64,000 nt of DNA from Bryobacter sp964387685 (GCA_964387685.1 CAYLXK010000001.1:186001-250000); one strand, 5' to 3'. Positions 1 through 9,364 are shown, counted from the stretch's first letter. Notes: generated by a model not told the origin, from the sequence alone. Made by a program: numbers and translations.

Positions 1-632
1 AGCGGCGCGAGAATTTCGACTACGTCGTAGAGAGGATGGCAATTGCCGACGAGGTCGGAGCCCGTTGCTGTGTCGACATATCAGGTAGCTACAACCCCAA
101 GGTCTGGTACGGCCCCCATCCGCAAAATCTGTCCCGTCAAGGCTTCGAAGAAACGGTCGACAATTGCCGCAAGATCCTAGACGCAGTGAAACCGAAGCGC
201 AGCTTTTTCACGCTCGAAGTGATGGGCTGGACCTACCCTACCGGACCCGACGATTATCTGCGCCTAATTCGTGCGATCGACCGCAAACAATTCGCGGTGC
301 ACCTGGATGTTTGCAACGCCATCAACTCTCCAGAGCGTTTCTATAACAACAGCGAGCTGATTGCAGAATGCTTCCGCAAACTAGGCCCTTATATCAAGAG
401 CTGTCACGCCAAGGATCTGGAGTGGATCGCCGAGATGAACGTGCATTTTGTCGAGGTCATTCCCGGGCGCGGCAGCTTGGACTATCGCGCTTATCTGAAC
501 GGACTGCGCAGCTTGCCCAACTCCGTTCCCTTAATGCTGGAGCACCTCAAGACGGCCGAAGAATACCGTGAAGGCTTCGACTACATTGCGCGAATTGCCA
601 AGGATCTCAAGTACCCGCTAGCGATTGGCTAA
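1..632 (+). CDS. Sugar phosphate isomerase/epimerase, TIM-barrel family (5' partial)
   Basis: The reading frame is open from the first bases of the window, so the true start lies upstream; the ATG at 36 is internal. The visible part matches the C-terminal half of an AP-endonuclease-2/xylose-isomerase-like TIM barrel. Putative metal ligands are the Glu of FTLEVM, the Asp of HLDVCN, the His of SCHAKD and the Glu of MLEHLK, spaced as in this family. Such enzymes isomerise or epimerise sugars or their phosphates, but the substrate cannot be read from the sequence. The stop at 630-632 lies 9 bases before the next gene, in the same frame. Confidence 0.85.
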   Translation, partial: RRENFDYVVERMAIADEVGARCCVDISGSYNPKVWYGPHPQNLSRQGFEETVDNCRKILDAVKPKRSFFTLEVMGWTYPTGPDDYLRLIRAIDRKQFAVHLDVCNAINSPERFYNNSELIAECFRKLGPYIKSCHAKDLEWIAEMNVHFVEVIPGRGSLDYRAYLNGLRSLPNSVPLMLEHLKTAEEYREGFDYIARIAKDLKYPLAIG

Positions 633-641
633 CCTGAAGTC

Positions 642-2894
642 GTGGGTCCCCGTCGCGTCGGCACAGTCGTTTTCCTGGTTTGCCTGATGGCAGCCGGCGC
701 AGCCGTTTGGTTTGTCTATCAGGATCGCCGGGCGGATCAGCGCCGAACGGCGCCATCCACCCCGCCACCCCTAGCGACAGAGTTGAATTCCTCAGCGGAG
801 GGCTTTGTGTTTGCTACGAGTGACGGGGGCCGCACCGTTGCCGAGTTGCGGGCGAAGAACGCCCGGGAGGTGAAATCGCCGCCTCGGACGGAATTGGAGC
901 AAATGGAGTTGCGCCTATTCCATCCCGACGGGAAGACTTACGATTTGGTGAAGGCGGAGCGGGGCGATTTCTTTCCGCCCGAAGGCCGCCTGTCCAGCGA
1001 TGGCGAGGTGGAGGTCCAAATGGCTGTACCCCTGGAAGGGGACAACGGAGGAAAGGTTCTGGCCATAACCGCACAAGGAGCGCGCTTAGAAGTGAAAACC
1101 GGAAAGGTTGAGACTGCCGGGGCAGTTTCGTTCCGGTTCGTGCAGGCGGGGGGTGAAGGTAGCGGTACTGCGGTCGGGGCGGAATACGATCCGCAGACGC
1201 GGGAACTCCACCTTTTGCGCGCCTCGAAGCTGTATTGGCGCCCGAAAGATACGACGAAAGATCCGATGACCGTCGAAAGCGACGATGTGCGTTATCGCGA
1301 AGCCGAATCGAAGGTTTTCCTTAGTCCTTGGGCCAAAATGCGGAAGGCGAGCTTCACCATGGAATCCAAGGCCGCGGAGATTGTGCTGGAACGCGGAGTG
1401 ATCCGGCAGGTATTGGCCCAGGACGCGACGGGGCGGGACCAGGGGCCGAAGCGCAGTGTCGAGTACTCCGCCCAAAGTTTGAATGTCGAGTTTGATGCCG
1501 AAGGCATTACGCAAAAGGTGGTCGCCGAGGGCGAGGCGCGTTTAGGCACACGCAGCGATGCAGGCCAAACGGTTTCCAAAGCAAAGCGTATCGATTTGTT
1601 TTTCCTGGAAAATGCCAAGGATAGTGTGCTGGAGCGTGCCCTGGCCAATGGGCAGGCTGCGGTCGAAAGCGTTCCTCCCAAGCGGGCCGGTGGGCAAAGT
1701 GAAACCAAGATTCTTCGAAGCGACTCCATTGAGATGAAAATGCGCCCGGGTGGGCAGGAGATCCAGAACGTCCAAACCCACGCGGCGGGGACGCTCGATT
1801 TTGTTCCTAATCGTGCGGGACAGCGCCGCCGCCACTTGGACGCGGGACGAATGTGGATGAACTATGCGGCCAACAATCAATTGGAGGAGTTTCGGGCCGT
1901 GGACACCGCAACGCGGACCGAGCCGCTATCCACCGCCAAACGAGGCACGCCACCGATGCTGACCTCCAGCAAGGATCTGCTGGCTAGATTCGATCCTAAG
2001 ACCGGCGAGCTGCTGCGCCTGGAGCAATGGACCGATTTCCGCTACCAGGAGGGAGAGCGCCGCGCCCGGGCGGAAAAGGCCGTGCAGGAAAGCCAGATCG
2101 AGAAGATAGACCTAACCGGGAAAGCGCGCGTGTGGGATAGCACCGCATCTACAGACGCCGATTTGATAGTGCTCCAACAGCGCTCCGGCGATTTCGACGC
2201 TTCCGGAAACGTGAGAAGTTCCCGGGAAGAGGCCTCCGCCGCCACCCAGAAGAAAGAAGTGACTCAGGCCACGGCCGACCGCATGGAAGTGCGGGAATTG
2301 AACCAAAAGATTCGCTACGAAGGGAATGCCGTGCTCTGGAAAGGCGATAATCGCCTGCGGGCCAAACGCATCGATATCGATCGCAAAAAAGGGATGCTCG
2401 AGGGCCGGAGTGCGGTTGTGCACCAAATGGTGGATACGCGCAAGTCGATGCTTACGACCGTGAAGAGCGAAGCGATGGATTACTCCGATAAGGAACGCGC
2501 CGTCGAGTACCAAGGGGGCGTGACCATGACGCGACCGGGCCTTGTGGTCCGGAGTGAGCGCATGCGCGCCTACCTGGAAGATGAAAATCCGGAGCGTCAG
2601 AACGAGCAACCCAGTGGCGGGGTGGAAAAGGTCTTTGCCTATGGCAAGGTCGACATTGTGGAGACGGGAAACACGCGAACTAGGCACGGCACCGGAGAGA
2701 CGGGCGAATTCTACACGGTCGACGGCAAACTCCTGCTCGAGGGCGGTCGCCCGGAATTGGTCGACATCGTCCGCGGAGTCGAACAGAGGCGGACCAGTGG
2801 CCGCCAGATTCTTTGGTACGCGAATGCGGACCGGTTGATTGTGGACGGAGAAGAAAAAAAACCCGTGCTTAGCACTTTACAGCGGAAGAAATAG
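642..2894 (+). CDS. LPS export protein, LptC-LptA (OstA) fusion
   Basis: A 750-residue protein with a GTG start and one N-terminal membrane segment (about residues 7-25), then a long beta-rich periplasmic part. LptC (about 190 residues) and LptA (about 180) are normally separate; here an LptC-like N-terminus continues into several OstA-type repeats, for example around VRYREAESKVFL, IRYEGNAVLW and VEYQGGVTM. In the Lpt pathway these jellyroll proteins form the periplasmic bridge carrying LPS from LptB2FG to the outer membrane. The next gene is lptB, 19 bases downstream, which supports the assignment. The fusion reading is inference from length and repeated motifs. LptF/LptG are not in this window. 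Confidence 0.75.
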   Translation: MGPRRVGTVVFLVCLMAAGAAVWFVYQDRRADQRRTAPSTPPPLATELNSSAEGFVFATSDGGRTVAELRAKNAREVKSPPRTELEQMELRLFHPDGKTYDLVKAERGDFFPPEGRLSSDGEVEVQMAVPLEGDNGGKVLAITAQGARLEVKTGKVETAGAVSFRFVQAGGEGSGTAVGAEYDPQTRELHLLRASKLYWRPKDTTKDPMTVESDDVRYREAESKVFLSPWAKMRKASFTMESKAAEIVLERGVIRQVLAQDATGRDQGPKRSVEYSAQSLNVEFDAEGITQKVVAEGEARLGTRSDAGQTVSKAKRIDLFFLENAKDSVLERALANGQAAVESVPPKRAGGQSETKILRSDSIEMKMRPGGQEIQNVQTHAAGTLDFVPNRAGQRRRHLDAGRMWMNYAANNQLEEFRAVDTATRTEPLSTAKRGTPPMLTSSKDLLARFDPKTGELLRLEQWTDFRYQEGERRARAEKAVQESQIEKIDLTGKARVWDSTASTDADLIVLQQRSGDFDASGNVRSSREEASAATQKKEVTQATADRMEVRELNQKIRYEGNAVLWKGDNRLRAKRIDIDRKKGMLEGRSAVVHQMVDTRKSMLTTVKSEAMDYSDKERAVEYQGGVTMTRPGLVVRSERMRAYLEDENPERQNEQPSGGVEKVFAYGKVDIVETGNTRTRHGTGETGEFYTVDGKLLLEGGRPELVDIVRGVEQRRTSGRQILWYANADRLIVDGEEKKPVLSTLQRKK

Positions 2895-2913
2895 CGGGCG
2901 CTACACTGAAGAA

Positions 2914-3657
2914 TTGCGAACGCTCAAGACCACTGAATTGATCAAAGCCTACGGCGGCCGGCGGGTGGTGGATGGCGTGTCCGTATCGGTTGAACAGGGC
3001 GAAGTGGTGGGGTTGCTGGGTCCGAATGGCGCGGGCAAGACTACGTCCTTCTACATGATTGTGGGGTTAGTGAGCCCCGACAGCGGGCGGGTCTTGCTCG
3101 ACCAACAGGATGTTACCGACCTTGCGATGTACCAGCGGGCGCGGCAGGGCATTAGCTATCTCCCGCAAGAACCCAGTGTTTTTCGCAAATTAAGCGTCGA
3201 AGAAAACCTGCTTGCCATTCTGGAGACGCTGCCCCTTAACGGACGTCAACGCCGCGAGCGGATGTCCCGCCTGATTGAGCAGCTTGGCCTCGAAAAGGTA
3301 GCCAAGAACAAAGGCTACATGCTCAGTGGCGGGGAAAGAAGGCGCGTGGAAATCGCCCGAAGTCTCGTCATCGAGCCCAGTTTCTTGCTCCTGGACGAAC
3401 CCTTCAGCGGCATCGATCCAATCCAAGTTCTCGAACTCCAGCGCATCATTTCCGACCTAAAGCGCCAGGGTATCGGCATCCTCATGACCGACCATAACGT
3501 TCGGGAAACGTTGGCCGTCACCGACCGCGCTTACATCATCAACAACGGGAGAATTTTCCGCGCTGGGAGCCCGGATGTCTTGGGCAACGATCCCGAGGTA
3601 AGGCGCGTGTATCTCGGTGAAAACTTTTCCTTCGCCGGCGGGGCGCGCTCAGCCTGA
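2914..3657 (+). CDS. lptB: LPS export ABC transporter ATP-binding protein LptB
   Basis: Cytoplasmic ATPase that powers LPS extraction by LptFG. From a TTG at 2914 the protein has 247 residues, close to the usual ~240; the frame is open further upstream to 2839, but that stretch lies inside the previous gene and lacks family similarity. Visible motifs are Walker A GPNGAGKTT (36-44), signature LSGGERRR (from about 137), Walker B with D161-E162 in LLLDEP, and the switch His at 194 in MTDHNV. It follows the LptC-LptA fusion gene and is probably cotranscribed with it. It converges on purN. Confidence 0.92.
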   Translation: MRTLKTTELIKAYGGRRVVDGVSVSVEQGEVVGLLGPNGAGKTTSFYMIVGLVSPDSGRVLLDQQDVTDLAMYQRARQGISYLPQEPSVFRKLSVEENLLAILETLPLNGRQRRERMSRLIEQLGLEKVAKNKGYMLSGGERRRVEIARSLVIEPSFLLLDEPFSGIDPIQVLELQRIISDLKRQGIGILMTDHNVRETLAVTDRAYIINNGRIFRAGSPDVLGNDPEVRRVYLGENFSFAGGARSA

Positions 3658-3737
3658 TCGAGTCGTGTCCCGGAAGAATCCGCCCTCGTGGCCGACTTCG
3701 ATTCTGAAGCCGTGACCGGAAGGATCACGAGAGCCGC

Positions 3738-4319
3738 TTAATTCTGCCTGTTAGCTAAATGAGCGATCGCCATCTGAATCGCTCGCGGATATAGCTTGTG
3801 CTCTTCGATAAGAATGCGAGCGCTCAAGGTTTCTTCCGTGTCTCCCGGCAACACAGGCACGGAACCCTGCGCAATAATTGGCCCTGAATCCAGCCCTTCA
3901 TCGACGTAGTGGACTGTGCAGCCCGCCACCTTAACTCCGCTCTCTAATGCCTGTTTTTGCGCATGCAGCCCCTTGAAATCCGGCAATAGGCTCGGATGAA
4001 TGTTCAGTATGCGCGCGGGGTACTCGCGAATGAACTCGGGGCTCAAGATTCGCATGTATCCAGCCAGGCAAATGAGGTCGACCTCATAGGGCGCAAGGAG
4101 AGCCATCACTTGTCGGTCGAAGTCTAGGCGCGGGCGGCCCTTGGACTCCAGCGCATGGGTAGGAATGCCGTGCTCGCGCGCATAAGCAACACCGCCCGCC
4201 TCTGGGACGTTCGAAACAACGCATGAGATCGTCGCGTCCAGTTCGCCTGCGACAATGGCCCGGTGTATCGCTTGAAAATTCGAGCCTCGGCCGGAAAGCA
4301 GGATCGCCAGCCGCGTCAC
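3738..4319 (-). CDS. purN: Phosphoribosylglycinamide formyltransferase PurN
   Basis: Transfers a formyl group from 10-formyl-tetrahydrofolate to GAR, the third step of purine synthesis. The 193-residue protein begins TRLAILLSGRGSN, the phosphate-binding loop of the family. The catalytic triad is visible as N107 and H109 (NIHPSLLP) and D144 (GLDSGP), at essentially the positions known in E. coli PurN. The start is GTG; its codon overlaps the TGA of purM (GTGA), so the two are translationally coupled on the minus strand. Confidence 0.95.
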   Translation of the reverse strand: MTRLAILLSGRGSNFQAIHRAIVAGELDATISCVVSNVPEAGGVAYAREHGIPTHALESKGRPRLDFDRQVMALLAPYEVDLICLAGYMRILSPEFIREYPARILNIHPSLLPDFKGLHAQKQALESGVKVAGCTVHYVDEGLDSGPIIAQGSVPVLPGDTEETLSARILIEEHKLYPRAIQMAIAHLANRQN

Positions 4320-5341
4320 TGATAAATGACCTGAGGCTTTTTCGCTTTCACCACTTCGCCTAAACGAACCGGCACGAAGCCCGCCTTAGCCAAGGCTTTT
4401 TCGGCCTTGGCCCCATTTCGTGCGCCCACCGCGACAATCATGCCGATTCCAAGGTTGAAGGTGCGGCGCCAATCTTCCTCCGGTACGTCGCCAATCTGGC
4501 GAAGCAGCTCAAACAGCGGCGGCACCCGCCAGGCCTTTGTGTCAATCTTCGCTGCAGTCTTCGGAGGCAGCATCCGGGGGGTATTGTCCGTGATGCCCCC
4601 GCCGGTGATATGCGCGGCTCCTTTGAGCAATTTGCCTTTCTTCAGCGCCCGCAGCGCGCTTGCGTAGGAAAGGTGGACGCGCAGCAACGCGTCGGCCGGG
4701 GTTTCCTGCAGGTCGGGCAGGAGGGAATCGATCTTGTAGCCAGCCACCTCAAACAGCAGCTTACGCGCCAGCGAATAGCCGTTGGTGTGCAGCCCGTCAC
4801 TGGGTAAGCCAAGCAGCAGATCTCCCGGGACGATCTTTTCGCCCGTGATCAAATCTTTCCGCTCGCAAGCGCCGACAATAAAGCCCGCCACATCGTACTC
4901 ACCCGGAGCGTAAAGCCCGGGCATCTCTGCCGTTTCGCCCCCGATCAGCGCACAACCGTTCCTTTCACATCCGCGGGCGATCCCCCGAATTACTTCCCCC
5001 GCCACCGCAGCGTCCAGTTTGCCCATGGCAAAGTAATCTAAAAAGAACTGCGGCTCGGCCCCTTGCACCATGATGTCGTTCACACAGTGGTTAACCAGGC
5101 ATTCGCCAACCGTATTGTGCTTTTGTGCCAGAAACGCGACTTTGAGCTTGGTGCCTACCCCGTCGGCGCTTGCGATCAATACGGGCTGCTTGTAACCTTT
5201 CAGCCGGAACGCCGCTCCAAAGCTGCCAATACCGGTCAAGACGTTTTTCGAGAAAGTGCGCCGGGCTGCTTCTTTGATGGAATCGACGGTTTTTTCGCCT
5301 TCTTCGATGCTGACGCCGGCTTGGCTATAGGTAGTGGGCAT
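4316..5341 (-). CDS. purM: Phosphoribosylformylglycinamidine cyclo-ligase PurM
   Basis: ATP-dependent ring closure of FGAM to AIR, the fifth step of purine synthesis. The frame is open much further upstream, but the family N-terminus (MPTTYSQAGVSIEEG) begins at the ATG at 5341, preceded at a 9-base gap by an AGGAGAT ribosome-binding site, giving 341 residues as expected. AIR-synthase motifs seen include ADGVGTKLKVAF, NHCVNDIMVQGAEP, GGETAEMPG and HITGGGITDN. It overlaps purN by 4 bases and diverges from the amidohydrolase genes, sharing a region of about 45 bases with their start. Confidence 0.95.
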   Translation of the reverse strand: MPTTYSQAGVSIEEGEKTVDSIKEAARRTFSKNVLTGIGSFGAAFRLKGYKQPVLIASADGVGTKLKVAFLAQKHNTVGECLVNHCVNDIMVQGAEPQFFLDYFAMGKLDAAVAGEVIRGIARGCERNGCALIGGETAEMPGLYAPGEYDVAGFIVGACERKDLITGEKIVPGDLLLGLPSDGLHTNGYSLARKLLFEVAGYKIDSLLPDLQETPADALLRVHLSYASALRALKKGKLLKGAAHITGGGITDNTPRMLPPKTAAKIDTKAWRVPPLFELLRQIGDVPEEDWRRTFNLGIGMIVAVGARNGAKAEKALAKAGFVPVRLGEVVKAKKPQVIYQ

Positions 5342-5377
5342 GAACGATAAATCTCCTATACTGTAGCAATCCCTTAT

Positions 5378-5381
5378 GGAG
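5378..5381 (+). promoter_or_regulatory. Ribosome-binding site that decides the start of the first amidohydrolase
   Basis: GGAG lies 6 bases before the ATG at 5388. The earlier in-frame ATG at 5376 overlaps this site and has no purine-rich sequence ahead of it, so 5388 is the better start; it also places the RRRNLL signal sequence at the very N-terminus. Confidence 0.6.
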
Positions 5382-5387
5382 CCCTCT

Positions 5388-6704
5388 ATGCATATCAGGC
5401 GCCGAAACTTGCTGGCTTTGCTGGGTGCTTCCAGCCTTGCCCGCGCCCAAAGCCGCCCACCGCTGCTCATCCGCAACGCCAAGATCGTAACCGTCTCCGG
5501 TCCGGTTATTGAAAAAGGTTCGGTGCTAGTAGTTGAGGGGTTGATCGGCGGCGTGGGCAACAATGTTGCCGCGCCAGCCGGAGCCCAAATTCTGGATGCC
5601 GAGGGCCTGACTATATACCCCGGCTTGATCGACACCCTTTCTAATCTGGGTCTTTCCGATGCAGCGCCCGCTCCCGCGGCGCCCGGCATCGGCCGAGGTG
5701 GGACGCCTGCTACCCCCCCGCCCATCTCCCGCGGACCTGAGGATCGTCCGCTTACGACGCCATGGATCAAGGCCGCCGACCAGGTTCGCACTACGGATCG
5801 TCGCCTGCCTGCCGCCCGCAGCGGCGGATTCACCAGTGCCGTGGTCTTTCCCACCGCAGGCATCTTTGCCGGCCAAGGGGCCGTAATCAATCTCGCTGGC
5901 GAAACCGCGGGCCGCATGGTCGTGGAACCATCGGCTGGCCTCTACACGACGCTCGCTACCAACCGCGGCGGAGGCTTTCCGGCGGCGCTCATGGGCACCA
6001 TCGCATACATCCGCCAAATCTACATCGACGCGGAGTACTATCAGGTGGCGCAAAAGCTCTACCAGGAAAATCCCACGCTGCCTCGTCCCGCTTATGACAA
6101 GGCGCTGGCCGGCATACTGGAGGCGCCGCGTACTCTTTTTCCCGCCATCCGCGCGCACGAGATTGACCGCATGTTGCGCTTAACCAAGGAACTCAAAACC
6201 AAGGCAGTGCTGTACGGTGCGCATGAAGCGTTCCGCCGCATTGAAGAATTGAAAGCCGCCGGAGTAGCGGTGGTGGTGAATCTGCGTTGGCCGGAGTCGC
6301 CCCGCGATCAAGATCCCGCCGACCTCGAAGACTTGAGGACACTCGAACTACGCGACCAAGCCCCTTCTACCCCAAGCTTGCTGGCTAAGGCGGATATTCC
6401 TTTTACCTTCGCCAGTGGGGGGATCGAACGTCCTGCCGACATCCTGCGCGCCGTCAAGAAGTCGATGGATGCGGGCCTACCCCAATCCGCCGCTGTGCGG
6501 GCCATGACGCTTTCTGCGGCGGAAATTTTTGGTGTTGCCAATCGCCTGGGCAGCGTGGAGAAAGGCAAGATCGCCAACCTAACGGTCACCAAAGGCGATC
6601 TTTTTGCCGACTCGACGCGCGTCCAGTATGTGCTGATCGACGGAAAGAAATACGACCCGCTGCCCGAAGAAGTCCCTGCGGCGCGTCCCGAGGTGTCCCG
6701 ATGA
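5388..6704 (+). CDS. Exported amidohydrolase-family protein lacking metal ligands (paralogue 1 of 3)
   Basis: About 438 residues with an N-terminal RRRNLLALLG stretch resembling a twin-arginine or Sec signal, then the composite beta-sandwich/TIM-barrel fold of imidazolonepropionase-like amidohydrolases. The C-terminal family motif is intact (SAAEIFGV, GSVEKGKIANLTV). The HxH motif that normally follows PGLID is replaced by PGLIDTLSNLG, and no GSD-type aspartate is seen in the FASGG region, so hydrolase activity is doubtful. Its ATGA overlap with the next paralogue suggests coordinated synthesis, perhaps as a heteromer. Alternative start: 5376. Confidence 0.8.
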   Translation: MHIRRRNLLALLGASSLARAQSRPPLLIRNAKIVTVSGPVIEKGSVLVVEGLIGGVGNNVAAPAGAQILDAEGLTIYPGLIDTLSNLGLSDAAPAPAAPGIGRGGTPATPPPISRGPEDRPLTTPWIKAADQVRTTDRRLPAARSGGFTSAVVFPTAGIFAGQGAVINLAGETAGRMVVEPSAGLYTTLATNRGGGFPAALMGTIAYIRQIYIDAEYYQVAQKLYQENPTLPRPAYDKALAGILEAPRTLFPAIRAHEIDRMLRLTKELKTKAVLYGAHEAFRRIEELKAAGVAVVVNLRWPESPRDQDPADLEDLRTLELRDQAPSTPSLLAKADIPFTFASGGIERPADILRAVKKSMDAGLPQSAAVRAMTLSAAEIFGVANRLGSVEKGKIANLTVTKGDLFADSTRVQYVLIDGKKYDPLPEEVPAARPEVSR

Positions 6705-8050
6705 AAATGATATCGCTCCCCCTTCTGCTATCGGCGTCCCTCTGGGCGGCGGACCCTCCGCTGGTCATCCAGAACGCGGAAATTCTTACGGTCACCAAGG
6801 GCCGCGTTAAGGGTTCTATCGTTGTTGAAAACGGCAAGATCAAAGAGGTCGGCGACAAGGTTCTGGTGCCGCCGGGCGCCAAGATTGTCGACGCCTCCGG
6901 CCAATTCATTCTGCCGGGAATCATTGATAGCCACTCGCACATTGCCGCGGACTCCATCAACGAAGGATCCATTAGCGTTTCTTCCATGGTGCGCATTGAA
7001 GACGTTCTAAACCCGGACGACATTGCCATTTACCGCGCCCTCGCCGGCGGCACCACCATGGCCAACGTGCTGCATGGCAGCGCCAATGCTATCGGCGGCC
7101 AGAACAGCCTGATCAAGCTGCGTTGGGGCAAAAAGGCCGACGAGCTGTTTTTTGACAAAGCGCAACCCAGCATTAAATTCGCTTTGGGCGAGAATCCAAA
7201 ACGCCAAGGCAACCCGAGTGGCCGCGGCGTGGGTGCGGCAAATGTGAACCTCCGTTACCCTGGCACGCGCATGGGCATTGAAGACGTGTACTTCGAGGCC
7301 TTCGCCAAGGCCAAGGAGTACCAGAAGAGTTGGAAGGATTACGAGGCCAAAAAGGCGAAAGGCGAGCCAGCGATACCGCCTCGACGCGATCTCCAGATGG
7401 AGCCGCTGGTCGAAGTTCTCGAAGGCAAGCGTCTAGTTCACGTCCATGCCTACCGCGCGGACGAAATGCTCATGATGCTTCGTGTCGCCGAGCAGGTGGG
7501 CTTCAAGATCACCAGTTTTGAGCACGTGCTTGAAGGCTACAAAGTGGCCAAGGAAATGGCCAAGCACGGCGCGGCCGGTGCCGGCTTCAGCGATTGGTGG
7601 GCTTTCAAGATTGAAGCTTATGACGCGATCCCCCACAACATGGCGTTGATGACGCGCAAGGGTGTGCTGGCCAGCGTAAATTCGGATTCCGCCGACACCA
7701 TTCGCCGCTTGAACACGGAGGCGGCCAAAGCCATGAAGTATGGCGGGCTCACCGAAGAAGAAGCCCTCAAACTCGTTACCATCAACCCGGCGACACACTT
7801 GAAGGTGGATAAGTATGTCGGCTCGATCGAGCCCGGCAAAGATGCCGATTTCGTCATCTGGGACAAGCATCCGCTATCCACCTATGCGCGCGCGCAGCAG
7901 GTTTATATCGACGGGGTGAAGTACTTCGACCGCGACCAGGACGCGACTGAGCGCGTGCAGAAAGACGCGAAGCGCAAGAGCCTCGCCGAAAAACTTCGCC
8001 CCGCTGCCGGTACGCAACGTGGTGGTGCACCCGTCCGGAGGCCACAGTAA
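6701..8050 (+). CDS. Exported amidohydrolase, catalytically intact paralogue (2 of 3)
   Basis: A 449-residue protein with a short Sec-type signal (MISLPLLLSASLWA). It keeps the metal-dependent amidohydrolase set: HSH in PGIIDSHSHIA, His pairs in LVHVHAYRADE, His in FEHVLEGY, and the metal/proton-shuttle Asp in NSDSADTIRR. The closest general family is imidazolonepropionase/prolidase-like periplasmic amidohydrolases; the substrate is unknown. It overlaps the preceding gene by 4 bases and is followed within 1 base by the third paralogue. As the only member with the full active site, it is probably the catalytic subunit of the set; that is inference. Confidence 0.88.
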   Translation: MKMISLPLLLSASLWAADPPLVIQNAEILTVTKGRVKGSIVVENGKIKEVGDKVLVPPGAKIVDASGQFILPGIIDSHSHIAADSINEGSISVSSMVRIEDVLNPDDIAIYRALAGGTTMANVLHGSANAIGGQNSLIKLRWGKKADELFFDKAQPSIKFALGENPKRQGNPSGRGVGAANVNLRYPGTRMGIEDVYFEAFAKAKEYQKSWKDYEAKKAKGEPAIPPRRDLQMEPLVEVLEGKRLVHVHAYRADEMLMMLRVAEQVGFKITSFEHVLEGYKVAKEMAKHGAAGAGFSDWWAFKIEAYDAIPHNMALMTRKGVLASVNSDSADTIRRLNTEAAKAMKYGGLTEEEALKLVTINPATHLKVDKYVGSIEPGKDADFVIWDKHPLSTYARAQQVYIDGVKYFDRDQDATERVQKDAKRKSLAEKLRPAAGTQRGGAPVRRPQ

Positions 8051-8051
8051 T

Positions 8052-9344
8052 ATGAAATTCGTCTTTCTACTCTCGGCTGCCCTGCTTCTCTCGGCGGGCG
8101 AAAAAGACAGCTTTTTTCTGAAAGGCGTTACCGTCTTTCCCGTCTCTAGCCCCAAGCTCGACAACACCAATCTCCTGGTGATGGACGGGAAAATTGCCGA
8201 AATCGGCGGGAAGTCAGCCCCCAAAGGGATTCGGGTGATCGACGGCAAAGGCCTGCAGGTCTACCCCGGCATCATCAACTCGGCCACCAACATTGGTCTC
8301 GCTGAGATCTCCTCGATTCGGGAATCGGTGGATACCGGCGAAATTGGGGACTTCAATCCGCAACTGCGCGCCATCATTGCGATCAATCCCGAGACGGAAC
8401 ACATTCCCGTAGTGCGCTCAAACGGCATCTCCAGCGTGATTACGCTTCCAGGCGGTGGCGGTGGTTTCGGTGGTGGCGGCACGGGAATCATTCTCGGCCA
8501 GGCCGCGTTGATCCACCTGGACGGCTACACCTACGAGGAGATGGAGATCAATCGCACGGCTGCTTACCAGATGCGCTTCCCGACTATGCAAAGCCGGGCC
8601 TTTGACTTTGATACCTTTCAGTTCTCACGTAGTTCTTTCGCGGATTCCAAGCGCCGCTTCGAAACCCAGATGCAGGAGATTCGGCGCTTCTTTGGTGAAG
8701 CTCGCGCGTATTTGGAGGCCAAGAAGGCTGGTACGCCGGGACTGGCGGTCAACGTGAAATTTGAGTCGATGATTCCTCTGCTTGAAGGCAAAGCGCCTGC
8801 GCTAATCACTGCTTCCAAGGAGCGCGAAATTCTCGGCGCGATTCAGTTCGCCGATGAGCAGAAAATCAAGATCATCCTGGCCGATGTCCGGCAACCCGGC
8901 AAGGCCGTCGAGGAGATCGCCAAGCGAAAAGTCCCCTGTATTTTAGGCCCGGTCACGCAACTTCCGCCAGAGGCGGATATGCCTTATGACTTCAACTATT
9001 CCCTGCCTGCACAATTGCACAAGGCGGGCGTCAAATTCGCGTTTGGAAGCTTCCAGAATCAGTTCGCCCGCAACATCGCTTTTGAAGCGGGAAGTGCTGC
9101 CGCCTACGGCTTACCCTACGAGGAGGCACTGAAGGCCATTACCCTGAGTGCCGCCGAAATTTGGGGCGTGGGAACGCAATATGGTTCTATCGAGAAGGGC
9201 AAATACGCCGACTTGCTCGTTACCAATGGCGATCCGCTTGAGGTGAGGACCGACGTCAAGATGCTGTTTATTCAAGGCCGGCAGCAAAACCTAGAATCTA
9301 AGCACACGAAGCTGTACGAGAAATACCGGGCGCGCCCCAATTAG
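8052..9344 (+). CDS. Exported amidohydrolase-family protein lacking metal ligands (paralogue 3 of 3)
   Basis: About 430 residues from the ATG at 8052, chosen because MKFVFLLSAALLLSAG forms a clean signal peptide; an in-frame GTG at 8019 would lie inside the previous gene. The fold and C-terminal motif (SAAEIWGV, GSIEKGKYADLLV) are amidohydrolase-like, but the HxH position reads PGIINSATNIGL and the later His and Asp ligands are not seen. It has a glycine-rich loop (about residues 133-145). Like paralogue 1 it looks like a non-catalytic homologue. It begins one base after the stop of the second paralogue. Confidence 0.82.
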   Translation: MKFVFLLSAALLLSAGEKDSFFLKGVTVFPVSSPKLDNTNLLVMDGKIAEIGGKSAPKGIRVIDGKGLQVYPGIINSATNIGLAEISSIRESVDTGEIGDFNPQLRAIIAINPETEHIPVVRSNGISSVITLPGGGGGFGGGGTGIILGQAALIHLDGYTYEEMEINRTAAYQMRFPTMQSRAFDFDTFQFSRSSFADSKRRFETQMQEIRRFFGEARAYLEAKKAGTPGLAVNVKFESMIPLLEGKAPALITASKEREILGAIQFADEQKIKIILADVRQPGKAVEEIAKRKVPCILGPVTQLPPEADMPYDFNYSLPAQLHKAGVKFAFGSFQNQFARNIAFEAGSAAAYGLPYEEALKAITLSAAEIWGVGTQYGSIEKGKYADLLVTNGDPLEVRTDVKMLFIQGRQQNLESKHTKLYEKYRARPN

Positions 9345-9364
9345 GCTGGGACTTCCTGCGCGGT

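Noticed and set aside
3711..3729. Hairpin CGTGACC with GGAA loop and bulged A between convergent lptB and purN
   Set aside because: No T-tract on either side and the stem is bulged; too weak to call a bidirectional terminator.
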